Below are positions 10,955 to 21,099 of a DNA stretch of 64,000 nt, in pieces. The notes beneath the pieces were generated by a model. That model saw only the letters and a program-made list of their open reading frames with translations, was not told the DNA's origin and did not search any database. Positions within the stretch are counted from its first letter, which is position 1; each line of letters opens with the position of its first letter. The position numbers were made by a program, and so were the translations under genes. The stretch is from positions 3,596,001 to 3,660,000 of the forward strand of contig NC_089435.1 in the NCBI RefSeq assembly GCF_026210795.1. The letters run 5' to 3'. This stretch comes from Rhizophagus irregularis (taxonomy: Eukaryota > Glomeromycota > Glomeromycetes > Glomerales > Glomeraceae).

Positions 10955-12457
10955 ATGGCTCATCAACTTCCAACTGACTGTTTAAATGAAATTATTGAAT
11001 ATTTAGAAGTAGATAAGCTAACTCTACATTCATGTGTATTAGTTAATCGACTTTGGTGTGAAATTTCTGTTAGAATTTTGTGGAGGGATATTTGGAATTT
11101 TAAATGTTCAATTTTTCGACAATATCGCCCATTAAATGTGGCATCATCTATTCTTAGTACATTAATTGCTTGTCTTCCCAATGAATCTAAAGAGCTCTTA
11201 TATAAAAATGAAATTTTTATTTCAACACCTACTTCAAAACCACTAATGTTTAATTATGCAGCATTTTGCAAAGTCCTTTCAATAAATGAGATTAATAGAA
11301 TAGTTGATAGTGTTCTTAGAGATGAACCATCTAATACTATTAATTCATTGAGTTTAAAAGATAGAAATTTTTTAGTAGCAAATGAAGTTATCAAAATGTT
11401 TACAAATCAAATTTCTTCATTAAAAAAATTAGCTTATCATTATAATCAATATCATAATAATTTTTCTTTCAATTATTTTTCTGGAATGAGAAATCTTTCA
11501 GAATTACATTGTAGTTCAAATCTTCCTTCTAATTTTTTTTATCAACTATCACATATTTGCCATAATTTACAATCAATTTTTATAAAATTTCATAATGATG
11601 TTGTTTCAAATGAATTAAAAGAATTAATTTCTTTACAAAATAATTTAAAACAATTAACTTTATTGGCTTATTTTAATGGAAGTTGGACAAATATTATACC
11701 TACTTTAACAAAACATGCTAATACAATAACAAAATTATATCTTGATAGTGATAATTACAAAGATAATTCATCATTATCATTTATTAGTTTATTTTCAAAT
11801 TTGCAAGAAATCATATTTTCATTTTCATTCTTTAGCGGAACAGATTTTGAAGATTTTAAACAATTACAACATATTAATTTTCCTAAATTACAAAAATTAA
11901 AATTTCTTGATCAATGTCCAAAACCTGAATATTTAATGAAATTCTTAGAAATTAATGGAAAAAATCTTAAAAAATTATATATGACTGAAAATAATGTTGA
12001 TTTAAGTTTATCTATTGCTGATTTTTGTCCAAATCTTAAAAACCTTTTTGTAATATTTAATAATGGTGAAATTGATACATTGAAAACTATTTTTATTAAT
12101 TGTCAATACTTGGAAAGTATCAAAATTTGGTGTGGATATAGATATTTAAATGAAATAGAAGTATTAGAAATGGTTGTAAATTATTCACCAAATAGTTTTC
12201 ATGAATTAAAAATATACATTTCAAATCCAGACTTCATATCTCCAAATGATTTGGAATCATTTTTTATAAAATGGAAGAATAGAGCACAAAAAAAAGTACT
12301 TTCCTTAATAATTATTAAAGATGATTATTATTGTAGTAGTTTAATAAACGAAGGAAATATGAAAATAATTAAAAAATATGAAAATTTGGGTGTTATTAAA
12401 TTTGAAAATAAGGGATATGAGGAAGAAGAAGATGGTGAAATAAATGATTATTATTGA
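10955..12457 (+). CDS. F-box protein 1 with divergent LRR-like body
   Basis: A 500-residue single-exon ORF. Residues 3-45 (LPTDCLNEIIEYLEVDK, then LHSCVLVNRLWCEISVRILW) form an F-box with the usual L-P-x-x-x-L-x-x-I, CxLVNRxW and W motifs; this part binds SKP1 in SCF ubiquitin ligases. Residues 100-470 are repeats of about 25-30 residues built on leucine and phenylalanine (for example CHNLQSIFIKFHN, NLQEIIFSF, CPNLKNLFVIF), consistent with a divergent LRR arc that would select substrates. The C-terminus is acidic and ends in DYY. It is paralogous along its whole length to the genes at 14.0 and 49.3 kb. No stop or frame defect is seen. The start fits the F-box border and follows an A-rich leader. 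Substrate unknown. Confidence 0.9.
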   Translation: MAHQLPTDCLNEIIEYLEVDKLTLHSCVLVNRLWCEISVRILWRDIWNFKCSIFRQYRPLNVASSILSTLIACLPNESKELLYKNEIFISTPTSKPLMFNYAAFCKVLSINEINRIVDSVLRDEPSNTINSLSLKDRNFLVANEVIKMFTNQISSLKKLAYHYNQYHNNFSFNYFSGMRNLSELHCSSNLPSNFFYQLSHICHNLQSIFIKFHNDVVSNELKELISLQNNLKQLTLLAYFNGSWTNIIPTLTKHANTITKLYLDSDNYKDNSSLSFISLFSNLQEIIFSFSFFSGTDFEDFKQLQHINFPKLQKLKFLDQCPKPEYLMKFLEINGKNLKKLYMTENNVDLSLSIADFCPNLKNLFVIFNNGEIDTLKTIFINCQYLESIKIWCGYRYLNEIEVLEMVVNYSPNSFHELKIYISNPDFISPNDLESFFIKWKNRAQKKVLSLIIIKDDYYCSSLINEGNMKIIKKYENLGVIKFENKGYEEEEDGEINDYY

Positions 12458-13920
12458 AATCTTATTATTTCTGTTAGATTAGATTTATTAATATTTATTA
12501 TTTTAGCAAAATATTATTTTTTTTCTTATTATTTTGTTGTTTATGGATAAACATGTTAATGGAATAAAGATGCGTCCATTATTAACATAAATAAAATTTA
12601 TATTTCGTAGTCATATACTGAACTACAATAAATTTGGCCCACACTAAATATATATATATATATATATATGGTTTAATAATGAATCACAGGATATAAAAGA
12701 CTTAATTAATTTGCCCTTCATTAATATTTGTAATGATTTTTCTCGTTATAAAATGCAGAATATCCATTTGCTTGTATAAAAAATATTACTCCGAATTTCT
12801 CCTTTGTTAGAGTACAGTGATTTCATCATGTGCTTATAAATTCGTAGTTTTAGAGCGTAACTGAATGACACCAAGATTTAATTTACCAAATAATATATTT
12901 AGAAATACTATGAGCTGCTATCAACTACAGTAAATGGTTAAATACTCACATATGTAAAATTATAATAAGCTTTAGTTTGGTTATTCAAGGACTCTTCTAA
13001 ATATCTTTTGACAAATACATTATGTCCAAAATTGGATTACATTTCAATGATTTCCTCAACTTGAACTGCGCATCCAAACAGGTTTCTACGAATGCAGATA
13101 AAGAGTTGAACATGTCAAAAAAGAGGTGAAAACCAACTTATTAATTAATCAAATCAATGATAAATGATAAAAACTGTATTTTTATAATTTATATTAATTC
13201 CCATTTAAGTGAGTTAACGTGGTACAATAGTAAATTGTAGTGAGTCTAAGAATCGAATTTGAATATACTTTGAAGGACGTATTAAATAAAATATTTTGTA
13301 CAGATATACTTGTTGTAACGTCACGAAGTGACGTTAACCAATATAAATACAACACCGTACAATATTACAATATCCATAAATTTAAGATGCTAAATGGTTA
13401 CTTGAATATCTATATATATATATTTCAGATGTTAGAAGTAAAGTTTAGTACATAAAATATAATTTTTTAATAGAATTCTATATTCTTGCTGATGAAGACT
13501 ACTGATAGTTTTTTTTAGCATATCCTTTTAAATAAATATCATCCATAAAAATATTAATAAGGAAAGTCATGAACGACTATTATCAAACGTGACATAATTA
13601 ATAGGATCAAGGATCATCATCCGTGATGATCAATGATATCTACGGATTCCCATGAAATAACTGTTACTTTATCTCTACAAAATCCTCCAGGAAAATTTCT
13701 CTAAAATTGATAAAATGGCAAAATAAATTTAGGGTTCATTTCACAGACACTTCTCGTAATAAATATTTTGTTTACACGAAGCAAATGTTGTACACATCCA
13801 ATCAATTTTGTGGCTAATAATGATCACATTTAAGCCGATCTTATGCCCGGTTAAAAATAATGCCACATGATTATCGTATGATCATACAAAGAAATTTGTG
13901 TTACACAGTTCGTATTACAT
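12458..13920. other. spacer between F-box genes
   Basis: It holds a (TA)n microsatellite at about 12647-12669 and a 19-bp palindrome AACGTCACGAAGTGACGTT near 13318, whose ACGTCA half-sites resemble a CRE. ATCATCCGTGATGAT occurs near 13615. No gene recognised. Confidence 0.45.
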
Positions 13921-13945
13921 GCATCCGAAAAAAACTCCGTATAAA
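13921..13945 (+). promoter_or_regulatory. shared upstream motif of the F-box genes (copy 2)
   Basis: GCATCCGAAAAAAACTCCGT at 13921-13940, followed at once by ATAAATAATATAAATA, about 95 bases before the ATG at 14033. Equivalent to the blocks at 10841 and 49119. Confidence 0.45.
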
Positions 13946-14032
13946 TAATATAAATAAGACAATAGCAATATAAATTTTTTACATTTTTTACATTTCCAAA
14001 TTTTGTTTTTGATATAATAAAAAAAAAAAAAA

Positions 14033-15508
14033 ATGGCACGACAACTTCCAGCAGAATGTTTGAATGAAATTCTTGAATATTTAGAAGATGATAAACTAAC
14101 TTTACATTCGTGTTTGTTAGTTAATCGTCTTTGGTGTAAAATTTCCGTTAGAATTATGTGGAGGGATATTTGGAATTTTAAAAGATTTTATCAACAACGT
14201 CCATTGAGGGTGGCAACATCGATTCTTAGTACATTAATTGCTTGTCTTTCTAATGAATCAAAAGAACTTTTAAATAGAAATGAAATATTCATTTTAACAC
14301 CTACTTCGAAGTCACCACTGTTTAATTATGCGGCATTTTGTAAAGTACTTTCAATTAATGAAATTAATAGAATAGTTAAAAATGTCCTTAGAAATATACC
14401 GGCGGACATTAATTCATTAAATGATAAAAATAATTTAATTGCAAATGAAGTTATCAAAATGTTTACAAGCCAAATTTCTTCATTAAAAAAATTGACTTAT
14501 TACCATAATCGTTTTTATCACCTTAATATTTCTTTTCCATATTTTCCTGGTGCAAGAGATCTTTCAGAATTATGTTGTGCATCAAATCTTCCTACAAATT
14601 TTTTCTATCAGTTGTCTCAAATATGCCATAACTTACAATCAATTTTTATAGAATTTCACAATAATGATGTTTCAAATGAGTTAAAAGAATTAATTTCTTT
14701 ACAGAATAATTTAAAAACTTTAGCTTTATCAGCTTTTGATGGAAGTTGGGCAAATATTATACCTACTATAACAAAGCACTCTCATACAATAACAAAATTA
14801 CAACTTTATGGTGATAATGAAGAATTACCACTTTCATTTGTTAGATTATTTTCAAATTTACAAGAATTTATATTTTCATTTTATGATGGAACAGGTTTTG
14901 AAGATTTTAAAATGTTACAATATGTTCACTTTTCTAAATTACAAGTTTTAAAAATTCCTTATCAATGTCCAAGACCTCAATATATAATGAAATTTTTAGA
15001 AAATAATGGAAAAAATCTAAAAAAATATTATACAGATGAAAATGATAATGCTTTAAGTTTATCTGTTGCTAAATTTTGTCCAAACCTTAAAAGTCTTTTC
15101 GTAATATTTAGTAATGGTGAAATAGATATATTAAAAAAAATATTTATTAGTTGTCAATACTTAGAAAGTATTAAAATTTGGTGTGGAGAGAAATTTTTAA
15201 CTGAAAAAGAAGTATTGGAAACTGTTGCAAGTCATTCACCAAATAATTTTTGTGAATTAAGAATATATAATAGTTCAAATTCAAATATATCATCAAAAGA
15301 TTTAGAATCATTTTTTATAAATTGGAAAAATAGAGCATCAGAAAAATTACTTTCATTAGTAATTATTGAGGATTATTATGCTAATTTATTAACTGATTAT
15401 GAAAATATGGATATAATTGAAAAGTATGAAAATTTAGGTATCGTCAAATTAACGACTATAGGTTACGAAAAAGAAAAAATAGATGATGATTTGGATTATT
15501 ATTATTAA
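14033..15508 (+). CDS. F-box protein 2 with divergent LRR-like body
   Basis: A 491-residue single-exon ORF, closely similar to the 10.96-kb gene throughout (LPAECLNEILEYLEDDK, then LHSCLLVNRLWCKISVRI at the F-box; CPNLKSLFVIFSNGEIDIL in the repeats). The same architecture: N-terminal F-box of about 45 residues for SKP1, then LRR-like repeats, then an acidic tail ending DYYY. It is in the same orientation as gene 1 and about 1.6 kb downstream, so tandem duplication is the simplest origin. Differences concentrate in the repeat region (short indels around residues 110-170), as expected if the substrate-binding face diverges. It is intact. The leader is a run of A directly before the ATG. Confidence 0.9.
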   Translation: MARQLPAECLNEILEYLEDDKLTLHSCLLVNRLWCKISVRIMWRDIWNFKRFYQQRPLRVATSILSTLIACLSNESKELLNRNEIFILTPTSKSPLFNYAAFCKVLSINEINRIVKNVLRNIPADINSLNDKNNLIANEVIKMFTSQISSLKKLTYYHNRFYHLNISFPYFPGARDLSELCCASNLPTNFFYQLSQICHNLQSIFIEFHNNDVSNELKELISLQNNLKTLALSAFDGSWANIIPTITKHSHTITKLQLYGDNEELPLSFVRLFSNLQEFIFSFYDGTGFEDFKMLQYVHFSKLQVLKIPYQCPRPQYIMKFLENNGKNLKKYYTDENDNALSLSVAKFCPNLKSLFVIFSNGEIDILKKIFISCQYLESIKIWCGEKFLTEKEVLETVASHSPNNFCELRIYNSSNSNISSKDLESFFINWKNRASEKLLSLVIIEDYYANLLTDYENMDIIEKYENLGIVKLTTIGYEKEKIDDDLDYYY

Positions 15509-16686
15509 ATTTTTATTAAACTCCATTTATTTCTGTTTATAAATTTGAAAATGACCCTATTTTTCTTTAAATACTAGAGAAGTAATGTATATTCTTTATT
15601 ATTTATCATTAATAAAGTTTTATTTTTTAAATGATTACTGATACATAAAAAATGTTCTTACATTTTAAATTATAAAATATGGCCAGGGGTCGATTCTAAA
15701 ACTTAGTGAAATTACCGATACAGTATTCTTAAAACATGCTGATATTCATATGGTCTTTCAAAATAAAGAAAATTTCTGAGTATCGGGTAACGTACTAACG
15801 TTTGACAAACGGAATAAAATAATGAAGCTTCAAGCCATTGACAAATGTTATTTCTTGCCAATTCTTTTGGCAGTGATCAAATATGTTACTACGTTAATTT
15901 CGTTACATATCTTGCGTGTAAAGAATAATTTACATACGTAGATGTTATAGTCTCACTTCTTTGGAATCAATAGTTCAGTAATTAGTAATTATATATATTA
16001 ATCCTCACCTTCATATTCGGACTAATAATTGAATTAATAATTGAGATAAAATTTAAATGAAAGTTTAAATGAATTTATTATTAAAATAATAAATTTCTTC
16101 CCAATTTTCATTATTTATATATAATACAGTTTATAAATATTTCCATTATTATCAAAAAATGACAATATATATTGTTTTTTTTAACCAATAGAAGCATGTA
16201 ATTTAACAATTATGCAAAAATCAGAGATAATGTGCGTATAAATAAAACTATTCAAAAAAATGAGATACAGTATAGTATGATTAATTATTAATATTTGCAT
16301 TTTTTTTTATTATACGCTAAACAAATCATTTTCAGAAACAGTTATAATGATTTTTTAATTCAATACAAATTTTTCCAATCAATGTAGGTTCTTTGGTAAA
16401 GTATTTTTGTAACAAATCCTTTAACTTACTCATAAGAATAATAGTCTTATAACGTTAATAATCATCAGAGATTAATACAAATAGGATGAGAAGAAAATGA
16501 TTCATAATCCTTATTATTCTATTTAGTTTAACATTGCAATATCAATATTGGTCGATCATGTGATGAATAAAATTAGATGATAAATATTTTCAAAATTGTA
16601 GTAAATTATATCTAAAAAAATTACAAAAGGCTCGAAAAAATAACAAGTTTGATACACTTTCAATATATTGGATAACTATTGTGTTA
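15509..16686. other. gene-free stretch
   Basis: Very AT-rich with scattered short palindromes. No gene or clear element. Confidence 0.45.
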
Positions 16687-18885
16687 ATTTCTTGATATCT
16701 ATAAAATAAAATCAAAAGCTAATTAGTTTAATGAAAACATACTAATTAGCTTAAGGGGGACTTTAGCAACATCACTACGGAGTCGGTAACAATGAGAAGA
16801 CATGTCAGGATCTAGGATCATGCCATAAATGCAACTATCTAGGGTTCATGTTGACGGACATCGGCCGAAAGGGGTCGCAACTAGCGGTGGTGCGCAAACG
16901 GTAGGATACCAGATATCGGCCGAAAGGGGTCGCAAGTCACGGTGGTGCACAAACGACAGGATATCAGATATCGGCCGAAAGGGGTCGCTAGTAGCGGTGG
17001 TGCACAAACGACAGGATACCAGATATCGGCCGAAAGGGGTCGCTAGTTAGTAGCGGTGGTGCACAAACGACAAGATACCAGATATCGGCCGAAAGGGGTC
17101 GCAACAAACGGTGGTGCACAAACGACAGGATACTAGATATCGGCCGAAAGGGGTCGCAAGTCACGGTGGTGCACAAACGGTAGGACGAAGGTCAACAATC
17201 ACCACAGAGTCGGTGACAATAAAAGACATGATAGGATCTAGAGCATGCCATCAATTCCGTAAGCAGCGGTGGTGCACAAACGGTAGGACGAAGGTTAACA
17301 ATCACCACAGAGTCGATGACAATGATAAGACATGATAGGATCCATCTCAATGGTTCATTGCTGCCCGACATCGGCCGAAAGGGGTCGCAACTAGCGGTGG
17401 TGCACAAACGACAGGATACCAGATATCGGCCGAAAGGGGTCGTAAGTCACGGTGGTGCACAAACGACAGGATACCAGATATCGGCCGAAAGGGGTCGCTA
17501 GTAGCGGTGGTGCACAAACGACAGGATACCAGATATCGGCCGAAAGGGGGTCGCTAGTTAGTAGCGGTGGTGCACAAACGACAGGATACCAGATATCGGC
17601 CGAAAGGGGTCGCAACTAACGGTGGTGCACAAACGACAGGATACCAGATATCGGCCGAAAGGGGTCGCAACAAACGGTGGTGCACAAACGACAGGATACC
17701 AGATATCGGCCGAAAGGGGTCGCAAGTCACGGTGGTGCACAAACGGTAGGACGAAGGTCAACAATCACCACAGAGTCAGTGACAATGAGAAGTCTTGATA
17801 GGATCTAGAGCATGCCATTAATGCATCTATCCAGGTTCATGCTGCCAAAGATCGGCCGAAAGGGGTCGCAACTAACGGTTGTGCACAAACGGACGTAGAA
17901 TATTGCTGAAAGTCTAGTATACATTTAATAAATATATACCTTGAAGCTATTGTTGAAATGTGAATCCGAATTGCCACGAAACAGAATTGAAGTAAAACTA
18001 GGAAACGGAGCCCACACGTCCAAGATCCGGTCGCCTAAAAAAAAAGGAAGTCGAAACGTTGTAAGGCGTTTCGTTAAAGGAAATATGTTCAAGGAAAACT
18101 GCATGATTTTTAATCGAAGAAATCTCACGTGTCTTACCGATGTCCACGTTCATAGATATTCGATGAAATCGTTTAAATAAAAAGATAAAACGAAACGTTA
18201 ATAAACGTTCCGTCAAAGAAATATTCAGAGAAAACTCCATACTGAATTTCTCAAAAGCGGTCCCCACTGAAAAAAATAAAACTTACTTCCCTTCTATTAC
18301 AAATTTTAGTTTACTAAATGAGATAAAAGGCGTTTATCAAACATTCGGAAAGATTTTTTTTATAAATTCCACGCGCCCAGAGTCTCATCCCATGTGTCTA
18401 AATACCTAAAGAACCAAGTCGTCTAAAAATAAAGCAAGAAAACGAACAATTAGAAACCGTTCGTTAAAATAAAAACAAATAAAGAAAAAAAAATGACAAA
18501 CTTACCAAATATCGCGTCCAGGGAGACTGAAAGAACTGCCTAAAAAAGAAAATGTAGAAACATTTCGTTAAAAATTTTTGATTTTTTTCTTGCGGGTGCT
18601 TTTTAGCTTTTTTTTTAAACAAAGTACGTTTCTTAATCCTTTATTACACTTATTATCTTCCTCATGTCCAAGACTAACGGAGTCTATACTAAAAGCGAAG
18701 AAATGTTTTAGAAACATTTCTTAACCCTAAAATCCTATTTTACCTTTGGTCTGCGTGTTTCTACAAAAGAAAAAAGAAGTAATCAACATCAATAAAACTT
18801 GCTACGCGCGCTACTAAGCTATTTATTGATCAGTGGCTGGTGTAACCTGATCAGACGTGTCACTCACGTGTACCGGTCTATTGAT
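16687..18885 (+). repeat. composite dispersed repeat, copy A (about 2.2 kb)
   Basis: It starts TTTCTTGATATCTATAAAAT, then GCTAATTAGT...ACTAATTAGC, as in copy C at 45161. It continues through the 55-bp hairpin satellite (16845-17895) into a non-coding 3' part of about 1 kb that is collinear with 41165-41965 (copy B) and 46520-47350 (copy C). The 3' part holds a series of short palindromes built on GAAACGTT or GAAACATTTC, and ends near CTGATCAGACGTGTCAC. It has no ORF above 100 codons outside the repeat-driven frames and no recognisable transposase or polymerase. The class of element is unknown to me. Confidence 0.8.
16845..17895 (+). repeat. 55-bp hairpin satellite array, copy A
   Basis: Fourteen occurrences of the core TCGGCCGAAAGGGGTCG start at about 16861, 16916, 16971, 17026, 17085, 17139, 17371, 17426, 17481, 17536, 17596, 17651, 17706 and 17852. 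Spacing is 55 bp, with occasional 54, 59 or 60. Each unit also has GGTGGTGCACAAACG. The two main blocks are separated by about 200 bp of a second unit (GGTAGGACGAAGGTCAAC, then GAGTCGGTGACAATG). CGGCC and GGTCG can pair around GAAAGG, so each unit encodes a five-pair hairpin. Confidence 0.85.
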
Positions 18886-19429
18886 GTATAAACTCAGTCA
18901 TTTGAAAATATACTATAATTTTCCATAGACCTAATTACAAAAATTAGATTTAATATTATAAAGTTTTATTTTGAAATATACAGTATTAAAAAAAATTATT
19001 TGAGAAATCTATTAAAATAATATTATTTATTGGAAGAATTCTTGATTTGGCTAGTGGAGATTTTGTTATGTTAAATTGTTAAATTTGTAATCACAATTGT
19101 AAAATAGAAAAAATAGATGTAATTTTGATGTGTATATTTTTTAGTCTCAGAACACAGTAACTTATGTAAAAATATATCTATCAATAAAACATTCCTAATT
19201 AACATATAAAGTTTTTAAAAATTAAAGTTTTATTTTAAAAATTAATAAATCTAATAATATATTGTGATTTTCTAAAATACTTTGCAAAATATTAATGTCT
19301 TATTACAAAAATTTATACTTCTTATTGGTCTTTGATAATTTTGATAATATTTTGCAAAAATCTGCAGTTGACTTAAAACCAAATAAATTTTTGAAAGTAC
19401 TAAACTAAAATACTATAAAGTAATAATGA
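18886..19429. other. gene-free stretch
   Basis: AT-rich; nothing supported. Confidence 0.4.
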
Positions 19430-19695
19430 ACTATCAACTATAAATAACTTACAAAGAAAAATTATATGCTAATCCATGCAGAACATCAGTAATAAACGAT
19501 TTTGCCATCATTAAAAATTGTCATAATTCTATTTCCCTGTCAATTAAATTTTTCTTTTGCTTTGGATATTGAGCACCACGAAGAATATTTTCAACTTTTA
19601 AGTTCTACTTGTCGTTGCTCCTTTTGAAACTCATTAACTATAGTATCGATTAACTTAAAATTGCCCAGCGCTCAGCGACGATGCCAAGTTTCAAT
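19430..19695 (-). pseudogene. coiled-coil gene fragment, unknown family
   Basis: Read on the minus strand from about 19695: NYIETWHRR, stop, ALGNFKLIDTIVNEFQKEQ and RQVELK, then in a second frame LRGAQYPKQKKNLIDREIEL and MMAKSFITDVLHGLAYNFSL, followed by GTAAGT as a splice donor. It looks like an exon of a helical protein with a stop and a frame change. I recognise the style (charged helical segment, RGxQYPKQ) but cannot name the family. It lies about 300 bp downstream of the fragment at 19990-20919 on the same strand and may be part of the same old gene. Confidence 0.4.
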
Positions 19696-19989
19696 ATAAT
19701 TGTGTGTTCTTGGAGCACATATCTCCATTAAGTCATGTACAGACTATAGTTGTGGTGAGAAAAGAGGTGAGGCATGAGTTATATCTCCATTCCGTAATTG
19801 ACATCACTGTTTTTCTATTTGCTTTTGTATTTTCGTTCTGTATTTCATTCCTTATTATGTTACTTACTTTATGGGTTTATATTTTTTTTGTCTATCTCAC
19901 CTTTGTCTACTACCATTTTCTCCTTTTTTCGTATCTTCACTAAAAATAAATATTAAGCTAGACATATAGCCTTATTTAATTTTTCCTTT

Positions 19990-20919
19990 TTCTCTTCTCC
20001 TCTTTTTTTTTAACTTCTTTAAGGACCGATGAAACTTTTCCATCATTATCGATTTGGAAAATATTTCCCGAAGTTCTGGCTAGACGAATAGCAAGAGTAG
20101 CAAGATTATCAAGATTATCTTTCTCAAGATCTTTCTTTAATTCCATTGTTGTTTCAATATCTCTAAAATTATTGTACGTGTCCCAGATTATGATTGTCAG
20201 TTTTTTCTCTTTTGAGATACTACCTACTACAACTAGTTTCTTATCTTCTTCAATGAATTCTAATTAGGGATGGCAACGGTCGGTCATGGTCGGTCATCGG
20301 TCGGTCATAACCGATCAAGAACCTTTGACCGACCGACCGACCGTTTGACCGACCGGTTAACCGACCGTTTAACCGATCCTGAAAACGTTTGCGAAACGTA
20401 ATTTAATAAAAAAACGTTTGAAATACTTAATAAAAAACGTTTTCGCAACGTTTTCTATTAAAATAATTAAAAAAACGTTTGCGAAACATTTTTTTATTAA
20501 ATTACGTTTCACAAACATTTTCAGGATCGGTTAAACGGTCGGTCAAACGGTCGGTCAAACGGTCGGTCAGAGGTCTTTGACCGACCGATATCGGTCACGG
20601 TCATGACCGGTCATAACCGGTTAATGACCGTGACCGTTGCCATCCCTAATTCTAATAAGTGAATTTTTTCAATGCTATCAAATTTCTTTGATGTGGCTTC
20701 CAAACCATTTTCCATAAAGTATAACCTTAAGAAATAAACATATTAAATTTTAGTTATTTAATACTTTTATACGAGATTTAATGTGCAATATACATGAAGC
20801 CCTCGTGTAAAGCAGAGTAGTTGCTTGTTCTTACTGATCGAGAAATTATTTCTATTATACTTGCTTATAAGTTTATCCTGACTATTTTCGACCCTTATTG
20901 TAATAGTATCTAATTTCAT
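19990..20919 (-). pseudogene. WD40-like gene fragment split by a hAT-type MITE
   Basis: On the minus strand an ATG at 20919 opens MKLDTITIRVENSQDKLISK and NFSISKNKQLLCFTRGLH, then a GT...AG gap, then MENGLEATSKKFDSIEKIHL up to 20649. After the 384-bp element, the same frame resumes with EFIEEDKKLVVVGSISKEK, LTIIIWDTYNNFRDIETT and LARTSGNIFQIDNDGKVSSV, ending near 20010. The xLVVVGS...KLTIIIWD pattern is a beta-propeller blade of WD40 type. Removing the element and one 8-bp duplicate restores the frame across the site. The exon/intron phase at the first junction is not clean, so the gene may have been damaged before insertion. Function unknown. Confidence 0.6.
20265..20648. mobile_element. hAT-type MITE, 384 bp, exact 8-bp TSD
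   Basis: The element starts TAGGGATGGCAACGGTC and ends GACCGTTGCCATCCCTA. It is flanked by ATTCTAAT at 20257-20264 and again at 20649-20656. An 8-bp duplication plus TAGGGATGGCA termini is the signature of hAT transposons. The arms are made of repeated CGGTCGGTCA words (dozens of GACCG), and the centre has GAAACGTTT palindromes. There is no ORF, so it must have been moved in trans. Confidence 0.92.
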
Positions 20920-21099
20920 TTTTCCTAGGTTGTAAACTAGAAAAATTAAAAAAAAAATACACTAAAAAATGCAAAATTAAAGTATAATTCTGGTCAGAAT
21001 TATATTAACTACAAACGTCCAAAAATGGAAAAAGTGTAACATTATCATGCCTTAGGAAATGACTCATTTCTGGCGTCATGTGATTCAAAAGTAATTTTT
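20920..21099. other. short spacer
   Basis: Possible upstream exon region of the fragment at 19990-20919; nothing more supported. Confidence 0.3.

Noticed and set aside
16829-17764. ORFs of 60-74 codons (RYRPKGVA-type repeats) on both strands
   Set aside because: They come from the 55-bp satellite in several frames. 55 is not a multiple of three, so no protein repeat is maintained.
16845-17895. Resemblance to a CRISPR array (regular 55-bp repeats)
   Set aside because: There are no unique spacers between repeats; the whole unit repeats, dispersed copies exist, and the genome is eukaryotic.
17941-18267. ORFs of 67-89 codons in both strands of the composite repeat 3' part
   Set aside because: They are not preserved in copies B and C, which have indels there.
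16687-18885. Composite repeat as a Helitron (TCTATAAAAT near its start)
   Set aside because: Homology between copies extends to the left of that TC, and no CTRR end follows the right-hand palindrome.
19704-19943. 79-codon ORF with a hydrophobic stretch, possible membrane protein
   Set aside because: The hydrophobic residues come from T-rich DNA; it is antisense to fragments of a minus-strand gene and has no homologous features.
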